Virus record (IMG/VR): IMGVR_UViG_3300046171_000162
Span: 62,001-126,000 of that record
Reading direction: 5' to 3' (one strand)
DNA from: a virus
DNA length: 64,000 bases
Position numbers and translations under genes: made by a program. The notes beneath the pieces were generated by a model that worked only from the letters and a program-made list of their open reading frames with translations, was not told the origin of the DNA and searched no databases. Positions 34,094-44,283 of this stretch are shown piece by piece. The first letter of the stretch is position 1; each line of letters begins with the position of its first letter.

Positions 34094-35874
34094 TGGTAAG
34101 GTCTAAATCTACTAACTATACAAGAAATAAGTCTTTGTTTGGTGGTGTTCCTGGCACTATCCAAATTCATACGACCCCTGGTATCGGTATCAACAATGAT
34201 CCTAATACGGCAAAATTCAAGGATGATTTGCCTGGTGGATTCTTAAAGTGTGATGGGTCAGTACATAATGCAAAAGATTATTATTTGTTAGCACAGATTC
34301 TCGGTGTTGGTGAAGAGTGTAGATTCAAGAAAGAGAAAACTACTTTAAGAGACCCAAATCCAGAGATAGATGATCTTGGTAGTTTTCAGTTGCCCGATCT
34401 AGGATCTAAAGTTATTATTCCTAGTGGTGGTAGTGGAGATTATACTAATGTCTTCATGGAAAATAAACCCAGCACAACAAAGGTTGGTGTAGAGTGTCAG
34501 GCAGTCCTTGAAGGTCAGGAGAATAGAATCTTTGTCAATTATACTTCTGGTTCTTCTACCAACAATGGTATCGTTAGTTGGAGTGGATACAATGGATCTG
34601 TAGGTGGTGGTGGTGCTATTACAGGATTCTTAATGCGTCAAGTAACACAGGTGGATGGTTCTGGATTAACTGTAAATACATGGGCAGGTTCTGAATTTGG
34701 TGATTATGGTTATAGAAATGCTCCTGGGAACAATCCCAACTGGTGGAATAATCCCAATGAAAATATCACAGGAGACTTCAGAATCAGGAGAAACAACAGC
34801 GGTAATACAGATCGATTAACCGATGGTGTTGGTTGTGTCATGAATGTCACCATCGAACCAAACCAAAAACCAAATGGTGAATTCAATAGGTCGAAAGTTA
34901 GACTTAATGCATATGTCAATGGTCAGAGAGGATCTGGATATAAAGTAGATGACGAGTGTTCAGTTGTCGAGTGGGATGAACTGGCAGGAACAGGTAATAG
35001 AATTTTTAAAGTTACATCAGTTTCTGCACCTCTTGGAGCTGAAGGATTTCAAACAGGAACTACTGATCAGTGGTTCTATAATAATGCTGGTTCTGACTTT
35101 TGGGACGATACTGGAAGTCGGTATGATTATTGGGAAGATGATAATGATTATGTAGAAGAAAATTTCCAGATGCAAGGTGGGTCTGGCGCTGGTGCAGTAT
35201 TCAAGATTCGTATGCAAGGCGATGACGGTGGTAGAACAAAGTGGAAGATTCTTGCCATCATCAACCCTGGTGAAGGATATGTTACTGGTGATAAACTATC
35301 CTGGAACTTCAATACACCATGGCGCATTGAAAATGGACACAATGGAAATATCTCACTCGAAGATGATAATGGTGATGGCGTAGTCAGAGTAGATGGCACT
35401 AGTGCCGTTTCATTGCAAGCTGGTATGGAAGTGGAAGGATCATCTTCAGACATTAGCTTCAATGGAAACTTGAGATATAACATGATCAGAGAGACTGAAG
35501 GTTACATCTTGACCATTGATGAGTTTCAGGCACACTCTCACCGTGCTGATGTCAGTGTATTGAATTATACTGGAAACTATGACACTGATGGTCAGGGTAT
35601 GACAGGAAGTCAGCAGAATTCTTTTTCTGCCAACTCTGATGGATTTAATGGCATGGATGAAACAACCCTCAATATTCCTAATGGAGAACCAAACCACTTA
35701 CATAGACTTCAGAGACCAACGGCGTACAACCAAAACTTTGTTTATAACTATTCCCCATTTAATATTCCTACTGACAACATGCAATCATACATTGACGTTG
35801 ATATTGAAAGAGTTGATGTATTGAACCAGGTTGTTACTCCATTCATTATGGTTCATTACATCATCAAGTTCTAA
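34093..35874 (+). CDS. Collar-like tail fibre protein
   Basis: 593 aa. A collar-type segment is visible: DLPGGFLKCDGSVHNAKDYYLLAQILG...FQLPDLGSKVIIPSG (about 45-115). The middle contains KWKILAIINPGEGYVTGDKL, a GxGY beta repeat also found in the giant and gp5-like proteins. The His-rich EAHSHRAD-like and NHLHRL motifs near the end may bind metal, as His pairs do in T4 fibre tips. It ends VHYIIKF. Confidence 0.7.
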   Translation: MVRSKSTNYTRNKSLFGGVPGTIQIHTTPGIGINNDPNTAKFKDDLPGGFLKCDGSVHNAKDYYLLAQILGVGEECRFKKEKTTLRDPNPEIDDLGSFQLPDLGSKVIIPSGGSGDYTNVFMENKPSTTKVGVECQAVLEGQENRIFVNYTSGSSTNNGIVSWSGYNGSVGGGGAITGFLMRQVTQVDGSGLTVNTWAGSEFGDYGYRNAPGNNPNWWNNPNENITGDFRIRRNNSGNTDRLTDGVGCVMNVTIEPNQKPNGEFNRSKVRLNAYVNGQRGSGYKVDDECSVVEWDELAGTGNRIFKVTSVSAPLGAEGFQTGTTDQWFYNNAGSDFWDDTGSRYDYWEDDNDYVEENFQMQGGSGAGAVFKIRMQGDDGGRTKWKILAIINPGEGYVTGDKLSWNFNTPWRIENGHNGNISLEDDNGDGVVRVDGTSAVSLQAGMEVEGSSSDISFNGNLRYNMIRETEGYILTIDEFQAHSHRADVSVLNYTGNYDTDGQGMTGSQQNSFSANSDGFNGMDETTLNIPNGEPNHLHRLQRPTAYNQNFVYNYSPFNIPTDNMQSYIDVDIERVDVLNQVVTPFIMVHYIIKF

Positions 35875-35888
35875 TCGGGAAGTAGAAA

Positions 35889-37409
35889 ATGGGATGGACG
35901 TGCCGACTTTACACATCATCTACCAATCATTATGTCAGCAGTGATGTAAAATATATCTGCTACATGGCAGTTGGTGGGGGCGGTGGTGGCGCTCGCCCTA
36001 GTGCAGGTTACGGTAGACCAGCACAAGGTGGTGGATATAGTTGTGCTCCTGGCACGATAGGATATGGTGGAAACCCAGGAAATCTAAATTCTGGTGGATC
36101 TGGTGGTTATGGAAATTATTCTTATGGTCAGACTGGTTACGTCAACTATTCTAATGGTGAATATGCTCGTGCTAACTCTGGATATGGACCATATGGATAT
36201 GGTGGTGCTGGTCAGTGGAGATCACCTAGCTTCACTGGTGGTGGTGGCGGAGGCGGCGCTAGTCGCTGTTGTCGTCCGCGTGGCAACAGTGGCGCTGTAC
36301 CTGGTAACTCATACTATGTACGTGTTGGCAACGGTGGTCAACAGGGTGGTAATGGTTACAGAAGATTTGGTAGACATGGTGCTGTATATGTTTGGCAGCA
36401 GAATTATGAACAACCTTCATTAAGTATATCACTCTCTCCTACTGCTATCATTGAAGGACAAACTGCAACTGTTTCGTGGTCTGCTGGTGGAGATGTAGAA
36501 GGGGTTCGTAGTGCTGCACTGGGACAAAACCTTGCCACATCAGGATCTTCAGTGGTGGGTCCTAGCAGTAACACTAGGTACACAATTACTGCATATAATG
36601 CTGTGTATACAAGAGAACGTTTTATTGATCTTACTGTATATCGAATACCAACTGCTACATTAACAGCGACACCTTCGACCATTGTTGTGGGTCAATCTGC
36701 ATCTCTAGATTGGACTTCTTCAGATGCTAGTAATGCTGCTATTAACCAGGGTATTGGTGCTGTAAATTTAACTGGATCAAGAACTGTCTCTCCTACTACA
36801 GATATAACATATACAATTTCAGTTACTGGTGCTGGTGGTAGTGGTAGTGACACCGCTACTATCACTGTGTTGACAATACCTACGTTAAACATAGTAGTTC
36901 CATCCAGTGTAAATTATGGGGATGATATAACAATCGAGGTTAGTGGTACAAACACAGATCCTTCTGGAACTGGTGTTACTCTCGTGACAGTACAGACTGA
37001 TGAATATGAGGGACCTGGTTCTACAATGTCTCCCATTGCTATACCAAACACTACAGGAAATTCTTATAGTGCCATGTATACTATTCCTGGAACTAGTCTT
37101 CCTTATGATACCGTAGGACCAACAGCGTTGGAACTACAATTTACTGCTGATGGGTATGGATCTCTAATTGTGCAGGAAACCAAGAATGTCGATATTGTTA
37201 TTGATATGACTCCTGATGCTATTGACATTCCATCATCAGAGGATAAGTTCCTTGGTGAAGAACCTGTTATTACTCCTGATGTACAGGTCACATCTGAAAA
37301 TATTGTAATCAATGATATAGATATACCAGTGGAAATTAAATCAAACGAACCTATTCAGGTCGAAATTGATAATAGTGATAACTGGATGAACGTAAGACAG
37401 ATAACGTAA
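35889..37409 (+). CDS. Glycine-rich, Ig-like putative adhesin (1 of 3)
   Basis: 506 aa. Residues about 25-165 are extremely Gly-rich with Tyr and Ser, like the polyglycine tips of adhesins in some T4-like phages. Then come two or three Ig-like beta domains (SISLSPTAIIEGQTATVSWSAGG, ATLTATPSTIVVGQSASLDWTS) and a ~65-residue C-terminal module (IPSSEDKFLGEEPVITPD...IQVEID) shared with the next two genes. A host-recognition role is inferred from composition and context. Confidence 0.65.
   Translation: MGWTCRLYTSSTNHYVSSDVKYICYMAVGGGGGGARPSAGYGRPAQGGGYSCAPGTIGYGGNPGNLNSGGSGGYGNYSYGQTGYVNYSNGEYARANSGYGPYGYGGAGQWRSPSFTGGGGGGGASRCCRPRGNSGAVPGNSYYVRVGNGGQQGGNGYRRFGRHGAVYVWQQNYEQPSLSISLSPTAIIEGQTATVSWSAGGDVEGVRSAALGQNLATSGSSVVGPSSNTRYTITAYNAVYTRERFIDLTVYRIPTATLTATPSTIVVGQSASLDWTSSDASNAAINQGIGAVNLTGSRTVSPTTDITYTISVTGAGGSGSDTATITVLTIPTLNIVVPSSVNYGDDITIEVSGTNTDPSGTGVTLVTVQTDEYEGPGSTMSPIAIPNTTGNSYSAMYTIPGTSLPYDTVGPTALELQFTADGYGSLIVQETKNVDIVIDMTPDAIDIPSSEDKFLGEEPVITPDVQVTSENIVINDIDIPVEIKSNEPIQVEIDNSDNWMNVRQIT
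37215..37404 (+). repeat. Shared C-terminal adhesin cassette, copy 1
   Basis: Encodes the DAIDIPSSEDKF...IQVEID module. Bases about 37215-37270 are identical to about 40795-40850 in the third adhesin gene. Confidence 0.75.
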
Positions 37410-39553
37410 TGCCAACATTCTCTAATAATTCCTGGGGTACGTTTAGTTACACAGTCCCTGCAGGAGCAACAAATGTCAATTTTAGTTTCGCAGGCGCAGG
37501 TGGTGGCGGATCTAAACCTGTTGGTGGTGAGTGGTACATTGAAAATGGTGCTTCAGGTAGAGCAGGTAACTTTACTATCAACTCAAGATCTTATGCATAC
37601 ACTCTAACTTTTTATCTTGGAAGAAGAGGATTTGACGGATTCAATAACCGAGGTTCTGGATATGGATCAGGTGGTACTGGTGGTACTTCTCCTATAGCAC
37701 CAGGTGGTGACGGTCACCGTTCTGGTGGAGGTGGTGGCGGTGCCAGTGCTGTTTATGATAGTGGTGTTAATAGATATGTTGCATGGTGTGCTGGCGGTGG
37801 TGGTGCTGGTAGATTTCACCCCGATACTGGTTATTCTAGTCAAGGACTTTATTCTGGCGGTGCTGGTATTGGCGGTGGTGCAACTAGTAATCAAGGTGGA
37901 GGACCATCCTGGAGAACAGGCGGCAACGCACCGTTTGGTCACCGTGGAGGTGGCGGCGGTGGATCAACACTTGGTGTATTTGGTGGATCTGCTGGTTCTG
38001 CTACTTACAGTGGATTTAGTGGTATTGGTGGCAACTCTGGTTGGTGGGATCAGGGAGACATTGGATGGATTGTTAACAGTGGATATGCAAACATAGGTAA
38101 TGGATGGATGGTATTGTCATATACTCTCCCCCCACCACAAATCACATACTTCCACTTCAAACAAAATGGAGCAAACTCAACTACTGTTAATTTAATTGAG
38201 GGTGAGAATGTTGACATCGAGTGGGCAGTCGATGGCAGTAGAAACATGAGTGGTATCACTCTTACTGATTTTGGTTATATTGCTCCGTCTACAACATCTA
38301 ATTCGTTTACAGTAACTCCTCAATCTGACCAGCAGGGTGGCAACATAGGAACGAAAACATACACTTTAGAAGTTACTGGTAGTGGTGGAGTTGTATCTTC
38401 GTCTATTACTGCAACGATATACGAAATACCAAGTGTAAATTTTACTAGTAATGCACCAGCAAATACTATTACTAGAGGTCAGTCTGTACAATTAAGTTGG
38501 ACAACAGATGGATATGCATCAACAGCACAGTTATCTCCTAACCTTGGAGCACAGAATTTAAGTGGAAATATAACTCTAGTACCTACAGAAACAACATTAT
38601 ATACTTTTTCTGTTGGTGGTCTTGCTGGAACTGCTTCAGCTGAACTACTTATCACTGTTAATCAACCACCCACTGTAGATTTGATTGGACCATTTACTAC
38701 AGACTATGGTAATGACATTGTTCTGCAGTATGATTACTCGAATGCTGTTAACACATCAACAGAGACAACTAATGTTGATAATTCTGGTCCAAATATAACT
38801 ACAACACCTTTGAGTAATGTATCTGTCTCTATTACGAGGTACATTCAACCTGGTTTGAGTGGCACGGAGGGTCATCCTCTTGAATCTTTGAAATATATTG
38901 TTGACATTAGTGGTGGTAGCAACCCAACTATGACTGTGGGTATTTCAGACACCCAGATGAGAGCAAGTGGACTCATAGATCCTAATGGATCAATTGCATT
39001 GACTTCTGGTTATCCGAAGTTAGTATCAGCAAATCAATATGAAGTTGCTTTTGACATGATTAGTAGTGTAAATTCTTCTCAAAGACAAGCGACATTCGTT
39101 AGAAGTTTCTTCTTGACTATCACTGCTGACGGCGGATCTCCTGATGGTGGTGCTTTAGAGATGCAGAAGGATGGTAATGGATATGTTCAAATTGCTACGC
39201 TTGGTGGGGGAAACGTTGGTGGCACATACACTGTAACTGCTGATCAATTGTATGATGATTTTGGGGCACGTCAGGTAGATTTTAGATTGACTGTTTATGG
39301 TATGGGTTCACTACAGGGAACTGACAGTGCTACAACAACAATTAATATCGATGAATTGCCAGATCAATTGTCTATCCCATCATCTGAAGATAAATTCCTT
39401 GATGAAGAACCTGTTATTACACCTGATGTAACACTTACTAGTGAACAACTGTACATTGATGACATAGATATACCAGTAGAAATCAAATCTGATACACCCA
39501 TTCAGGTTGAGATCGATGATGATGGAACATGGAGAAATATTAGGAGTATCTAA
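37409..39553 (+). CDS. Glycine-rich, Ig-like putative adhesin (2 of 3)
   Basis: 714 aa, start overlapping the previous stop. The N-terminal FSNNSWGTFSYTVPAGATNVNFSFAGAGGGG opens a Gly-rich domain to about 240, followed by Ig-like domains (LIEGENVDIEWAVDG, ITRGQSVQLSWTTDG) and the shared C-terminal module, here more divergent (KFLDEEPVITPDVTLTSEQ). Probably an alternative or partner adhesin for the one upstream. Confidence 0.65.
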   Translation: MPTFSNNSWGTFSYTVPAGATNVNFSFAGAGGGGSKPVGGEWYIENGASGRAGNFTINSRSYAYTLTFYLGRRGFDGFNNRGSGYGSGGTGGTSPIAPGGDGHRSGGGGGGASAVYDSGVNRYVAWCAGGGGAGRFHPDTGYSSQGLYSGGAGIGGGATSNQGGGPSWRTGGNAPFGHRGGGGGGSTLGVFGGSAGSATYSGFSGIGGNSGWWDQGDIGWIVNSGYANIGNGWMVLSYTLPPPQITYFHFKQNGANSTTVNLIEGENVDIEWAVDGSRNMSGITLTDFGYIAPSTTSNSFTVTPQSDQQGGNIGTKTYTLEVTGSGGVVSSSITATIYEIPSVNFTSNAPANTITRGQSVQLSWTTDGYASTAQLSPNLGAQNLSGNITLVPTETTLYTFSVGGLAGTASAELLITVNQPPTVDLIGPFTTDYGNDIVLQYDYSNAVNTSTETTNVDNSGPNITTTPLSNVSVSITRYIQPGLSGTEGHPLESLKYIVDISGGSNPTMTVGISDTQMRASGLIDPNGSIALTSGYPKLVSANQYEVAFDMISSVNSSQRQATFVRSFFLTITADGGSPDGGALEMQKDGNGYVQIATLGGGNVGGTYTVTADQLYDDFGARQVDFRLTVYGMGSLQGTDSATTTINIDELPDQLSIPSSEDKFLDEEPVITPDVTLTSEQLYIDDIDIPVEIKSDTPIQVEIDDDGTWRNIRSI

Positions 39554-40986
39554 TGCCAAGCATCAACATTTCCTGGCAAAGAAGTGCTGGAGATTCAAAC
39601 TATATTTACGGCATGCCAGGGGGAACTATTGGACCCAATAGTGGTAGTAGATCTGTTAATGTTGGGTTCGGTCAGACATATAACTTAAGTAGCAGCGGTA
39701 GTGGTCCTGGAAATACAGCCTTGAGAAGATTGAATAGTCAAACTTTGGGTTTAGATGATAGACAAGGTGCTGGTGCTGACAATGACTACAATGACATGAT
39801 TGTATATGTCAGTGGTGGTGGTACTTTCACTGGCAACAGTACATTTTCTGGACCACCTGCAACTTATGGTTGTATGGATTCCAATGCTGTGAATTATAAC
39901 AGCAGTGCTAATGTAAACTCTGGGTGCATATATGCTAATCCAAACCCACAGTTAACTGTTAATGGTTCAACTGCTACTCAAACTATTGTTGAAGGTGATG
40001 CTATAACTGTTAGTTGGTCTGCTAATGATTCACAGTACATGTATACTGGATCTATTTCTGGTCAAGGCGCACCAGGATCATTATCATCTTCTCAATATGG
40101 AGGTGGTTCTTTCGTTGCTAACCCTACATCAAACACAACATATACTTACAGTGTAAGTTATGCACCACCAACAAGAAATGATTCGTTTAGTATACCTGTT
40201 AATGTAAAAGAGATACCAGAGATTATCGCATCATTCCCTAATGGTAGTACAATTTTGCGTGGCAATAGTACAAATCTTGTGTGGTCTACTTCTGGTGATG
40301 CTACAACCATGTCTATTTCACCAGGTCTTGGATTGCAGAATTTGAGTGGGACACTTTCACTATCACCCACAGAAACAACAACATATACTCTATATGCATC
40401 ATCACCAGGATATGGTGGTAGATTACAAGATTCTGTGTCACTACTTCTTACTGTTATTCAACCACCATCAGCATCTCTTACTATCCCATCTACGATTGAT
40501 TGGGGTGACTCTAGTTTTCAAGCAATACTTGAATTTGATGAGGTCACCTCATATGATTTGACAGTTGAATATACAGACCTAGATGGTGTCATGATCACTC
40601 ATCCTGCATTTACTGGTGCAGATCCATCACAAACTACAGTTAATTTATTGATTGGTGATGAAACATCTGGTACAATACCTAGATGGAACAACAGGGGATA
40701 TAGTCAGGGTAAGGTAAAAATGAAAGCATATGGTCTTGGTGGTCAATTTGTGGAGAAAGAATCGATATTTAATATCAACATTGACCAAATGCCAGATGCT
40801 ATTGACATTCCATCATCAGAGGATAAGTTCCTTGGTGAAGAACCTGTTATCACACCTGACGTGACAGTTACTAGTGAACAAATAGTTATTGATGATGTTG
40901 ATATTCCAGTAGAAGTTAAAGCTTCTTCACCTATTCAGGTTGAGATTGACGACGGTGGTGTATGGTACAACGTTCGACAAACTTGA
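39553..40986 (+). CDS. Ig-like putative adhesin (3 of 3)
   Basis: 477 aa. The N-terminal ~100 residues differ from the two upstream genes and end in DNDYNDMIVYVSGGG, a calcium-binding-like pattern; then YGCMDSNAVNYNSSANVNSGC, a short motif resembling the one in the gp5-like protein, two Ig-like domains and the shared C-terminal module. The module's DNA is identical to the first adhesin gene over a 56-base stretch. Confidence 0.65.
   Translation: MPSINISWQRSAGDSNYIYGMPGGTIGPNSGSRSVNVGFGQTYNLSSSGSGPGNTALRRLNSQTLGLDDRQGAGADNDYNDMIVYVSGGGTFTGNSTFSGPPATYGCMDSNAVNYNSSANVNSGCIYANPNPQLTVNGSTATQTIVEGDAITVSWSANDSQYMYTGSISGQGAPGSLSSSQYGGGSFVANPTSNTTYTYSVSYAPPTRNDSFSIPVNVKEIPEIIASFPNGSTILRGNSTNLVWSTSGDATTMSISPGLGLQNLSGTLSLSPTETTTYTLYASSPGYGGRLQDSVSLLLTVIQPPSASLTIPSTIDWGDSSFQAILEFDEVTSYDLTVEYTDLDGVMITHPAFTGADPSQTTVNLLIGDETSGTIPRWNNRGYSQGKVKMKAYGLGGQFVEKESIFNINIDQMPDAIDIPSSEDKFLGEEPVITPDVTVTSEQIVIDDVDIPVEVKASSPIQVEIDDGGVWYNVRQT
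40795..40983 (+). repeat. Shared C-terminal adhesin cassette, copy 3
   Basis: Same module as at 37215; the second gene carries a diverged copy at about 39358-39550. Long exact identity between copies 1 and 3 but not 2 suggests recent exchange. Confidence 0.75.
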
Positions 40987-40992
40987 TAAATA
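40985..40992 (+). promoter_or_regulatory. Late promoter for the 1,085-aa fibre gene
   Basis: GATAAATA starting in the stop codon of the third adhesin gene, 31 bases before the ATG at 41024. Confidence 0.65.
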
Positions 40993-41023
40993 CTACAGAA
41001 ATAGTGACGGTCGTAGGCACTAA

Positions 41024-44000
41024 ATGAGCTTTTCATTCGGATCAAACCCAGTATATGTAGATGAAGGACAAACGATCCGATTAAGGTTCAAAGCTCCTTC
41101 AGCATGGAATACAACGCAGACGGTTACGGTTCAGATCGGTGATCAAACCACACTCTGGTATATTGTCACGATACCAGAAGATTTTGCGCCAGATCCATTT
41201 GCATTTAGTGACCTTGAAGAGGTAGATAAGAATACTTTATTCACCTGGGCAGATGGTACTAGAGCAGGTGAAGCATCGATTGTCATCACTGGTCTAACCA
41301 CAAATACAGAAGCTTCTGTTAATATCTACTCCAGTTTTTACAGTTCTAGTGTTGATGATTTTGCAGTAAGAGTCCAGCGAGTAAGTCAGGGCGAGACTGT
41401 TTATGGTGCTTGGACTATCCCTACACTATCAAATGCGATAGTTGTAAGTAATACTGACAAACTACAAGTTAGATTAAGATCTAGTCAGTCAGAAGGATCG
41501 CAAACATATCTGTCTCTTGCTGTTGGTGCGAGAACAGAAAGATGGAATATCACTACGTTTGTTAGACCACCTAACGTACCAGAACCATTCCCTAATTTCA
41601 CTGATATTATTAATCAACCATTTGATACTAGGGTATACAGTGAGATCTTGAGGGTAACTGGACTGAATGCTCCTGCTCTTGTGGTCACTAGTGGTAATGC
41701 TTTAGCTGGTGTTTCTGATAACAATGATTTTATTACGGATGATAATAATTTTGATGTCCTGGCAGAAAATGGATCAGCAGTTACATTCAACAATGCGACT
41801 ACGACAACTGTAACCATTACTAATGGACAGTATCTACAACTAGCATATAATACTGGTACAAATGCTAACGTCAGTGTTGAAAATCTTCTCTCAATTGGTG
41901 AGGGTATTAATCTATCCAGTTGGAATGTCACCACTGGTAACTTCCCATCAACAACACCAGGAGCGTTTAGTTTCCCTGATGTAGCTAATCAACCAGTTGA
42001 TACACAAATTGAATCTGCGATTGCACCTGTTAATGGTATTACTGGTCTTGGTGCTGGTACAACAGTACAAGCAACACTTGTTTCTACTAATCCTGGTAGC
42101 AACTATTTGACATCTCGTGTTAGAGTACATAGAGCAGATGGTAGTGTTACTTCAAAGGCTACCTTCCCTGTTGATGTACAGAATGGTGACAAATTACAGA
42201 TTTATACCCAATCATCCCCAAATAATAATGCTACTACAGGCATGATTATTAAGGTGGGAACTAGAACTATTTCTAGTTGGGATATCACTACAGAACTGGG
42301 TGCAGATACAGATGCAAACTATACAACACCATCGAATCTGACTGGTCAACCTACAGGTAAGTCTGTTGCTAGTGCTACTGTTATTGTCACTGGCATCAAC
42401 AGACCTATTCAGATTGATGCTTCTGGTTATGGTAAGATCTCTATTGACTTCGCTGCACCAGTCGAGGGACCAGTGACATTTGATCCAGATGTAAATACAG
42501 GATTCAGAGTATTTTTAGTCACTGGAACAACTCTCAACAATGTAATAACTACTAATGTTACTGTTGGTACTGGTAGCGGTAACACATTTGCGTGGTCTGC
42601 AACCACCTGGGCATCAGAACCAGCAGCACCAGAATTGAGAGGCACCTGGTATGCCAAGAAAAACGCAAAAGTTTATTACGATGCTTCCAATTCTGCCAAT
42701 GTTGTGGTAGAATCAAAGGACGATGGAATGGCAATCGGAACAGTTCTTACTATTCTGAAACAATCCCTCGGTCCTGGTAGAAATACCTCTCCTGCAGCAT
42801 GGGTAAGTGATACATATGGTGATCTTTCGGGTGGTCGTGACTCTCGTTATCCTGGGTATTTGGCTTGCGATGGTGAATCATATAACGTCGCAGACTATCT
42901 CGATCTCTTTCTCGTAATTGGTAATCAATATGGGGGTACTGGTAATTGGGATGAAACCACAAATACAGCGACTGGTAACTTCAAAGTTCCTGATTATAGG
43001 AACAGAAAACTAGCAGGAACTGGTAGAGTTGATGGTAACGCAGGTTCATCTGCGTTCTTGCCATCACCTAGTACATTTGAACCAGGAAATATTGGTGGAT
43101 GGTGGTACATTGACAATGTTGATGTTACTACTGGAGACCCAACTGGTACTGGTCAACAAAGCACACCATTCCAGCAATGGATTGGTAGTGGTGATACATC
43201 TGATGAAAGTATATTCTTTGATATTGGCACTGTTAAAACTGTCTTCAATGAACCAATTCAAGAAGACGTTGACTTCACTGTAACTGGTAACGTTAATGCT
43301 ATCATTGGTCCTCTATTGGATGCTAGAGTAAATACGCCTGCACACTCACACTTTGTTGTTTCTGCACAAACAGGTCCTTCTCAAGATCCATTAATTCCTT
43401 GGAACGCTCGTATCTTGGGATGGCAAATTCGCATCGATGATGATGAGATGTTAGGTCTGGGACAAGGTGCTTGGATTGATGCTGATTTAGGTGACGAATA
43501 CTGGCAAGATAGAGGTGATCCAGCGGACTTTGCTCAAAGGTGGAAAGGGAAGATTGACGATTATGCTGGTGGTGAATTCTCGGCAACAATGTCAAGATTC
43601 TTCCGAGGCAATACTGGGGAAACATTTGAAGAATTCCTAGAAAGAATTGCACCTAGTCTCCCTGATGCTGCCAACAACACTTTTAGTGGATCCGCTGCAT
43701 GGGCAAAAGACTGGAGTATGTCTGTATGGTGGCCTCACCATGTAGAAAATGGTGTTAGGGATAGATTGCAACTAGTTGGTAGCTCCGAGTGGACGGGTTC
43801 TACTTATCCGTTCAATAACTTGGTTAACCAAGCGCCCGCGTCAGCTCCTGCTGCAGCAGTGGGAGCAGGGCCAGGTCAATCAGTTGCTGGTGGTGTTCTC
43901 GCTGGTGCTGTTATTGATGTTGATGAATCACAAGCCAGAGTTGAATCTTACACCCCTCAAATTATGTTAGAAGATCTTGATGCTTCTGTAGAGACTCACA

Positions 44001-44281
44001 GTCACTTCTTGACAACACAAGCTGTTACTGATATCAATACTGATTTCTCTTATGGTAACGTTTCTGGTGTTGGTAGTGCTAGAAGAGGACTGGGCAATGC
44101 TGGTACTACTATCAACATTGGATTCACACAATCAGATGTAGATGTAGCACTAAATAGTGGTACGTTCACTTTGAATGAATCGTTTAAGAAACCTATTCCA
44201 AACGTCACATTCAAACCGAACAAAAAAGTTCCACTAGTCGAAAACTTCCACAAAGTTAAGTATATTATCAAAGCATATTAA
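41024..44281 (+). CDS. Large tail fibre protein with collar domain
   Basis: 1085 aa. The first half consists of four or so ~110-residue beta repeats (each with a TVQIG/LxVGxRTxxWxITT segment followed by PxPFxFxD). The second half has a tail collar domain (GYLACDGESYNVADYLDLFLVIGNQYGG...FKVPDYRNRKLAG, about 605-665), His pairs (PAHSHF, VETHSHF) and a C-terminus VKYIIKAY like the collar protein at 32663. It is most likely the receptor-facing fibre. Confidence 0.75.
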   Translation: MSFSFGSNPVYVDEGQTIRLRFKAPSAWNTTQTVTVQIGDQTTLWYIVTIPEDFAPDPFAFSDLEEVDKNTLFTWADGTRAGEASIVITGLTTNTEASVNIYSSFYSSSVDDFAVRVQRVSQGETVYGAWTIPTLSNAIVVSNTDKLQVRLRSSQSEGSQTYLSLAVGARTERWNITTFVRPPNVPEPFPNFTDIINQPFDTRVYSEILRVTGLNAPALVVTSGNALAGVSDNNDFITDDNNFDVLAENGSAVTFNNATTTTVTITNGQYLQLAYNTGTNANVSVENLLSIGEGINLSSWNVTTGNFPSTTPGAFSFPDVANQPVDTQIESAIAPVNGITGLGAGTTVQATLVSTNPGSNYLTSRVRVHRADGSVTSKATFPVDVQNGDKLQIYTQSSPNNNATTGMIIKVGTRTISSWDITTELGADTDANYTTPSNLTGQPTGKSVASATVIVTGINRPIQIDASGYGKISIDFAAPVEGPVTFDPDVNTGFRVFLVTGTTLNNVITTNVTVGTGSGNTFAWSATTWASEPAAPELRGTWYAKKNAKVYYDASNSANVVVESKDDGMAIGTVLTILKQSLGPGRNTSPAAWVSDTYGDLSGGRDSRYPGYLACDGESYNVADYLDLFLVIGNQYGGTGNWDETTNTATGNFKVPDYRNRKLAGTGRVDGNAGSSAFLPSPSTFEPGNIGGWWYIDNVDVTTGDPTGTGQQSTPFQQWIGSGDTSDESIFFDIGTVKTVFNEPIQEDVDFTVTGNVNAIIGPLLDARVNTPAHSHFVVSAQTGPSQDPLIPWNARILGWQIRIDDDEMLGLGQGAWIDADLGDEYWQDRGDPADFAQRWKGKIDDYAGGEFSATMSRFFRGNTGETFEEFLERIAPSLPDAANNTFSGSAAWAKDWSMSVWWPHHVENGVRDRLQLVGSSEWTGSTYPFNNLVNQAPASAPAAAVGAGPGQSVAGGVLAGAVIDVDESQARVESYTPQIMLEDLDASVETHSHFLTTQAVTDINTDFSYGNVSGVGSARRGLGNAGTTINIGFTQSDVDVALNSGTFTLNESFKKPIPNVTFKPNKKVPLVENFHKVKYIIKAY

Positions 44282-44283
44282 TT

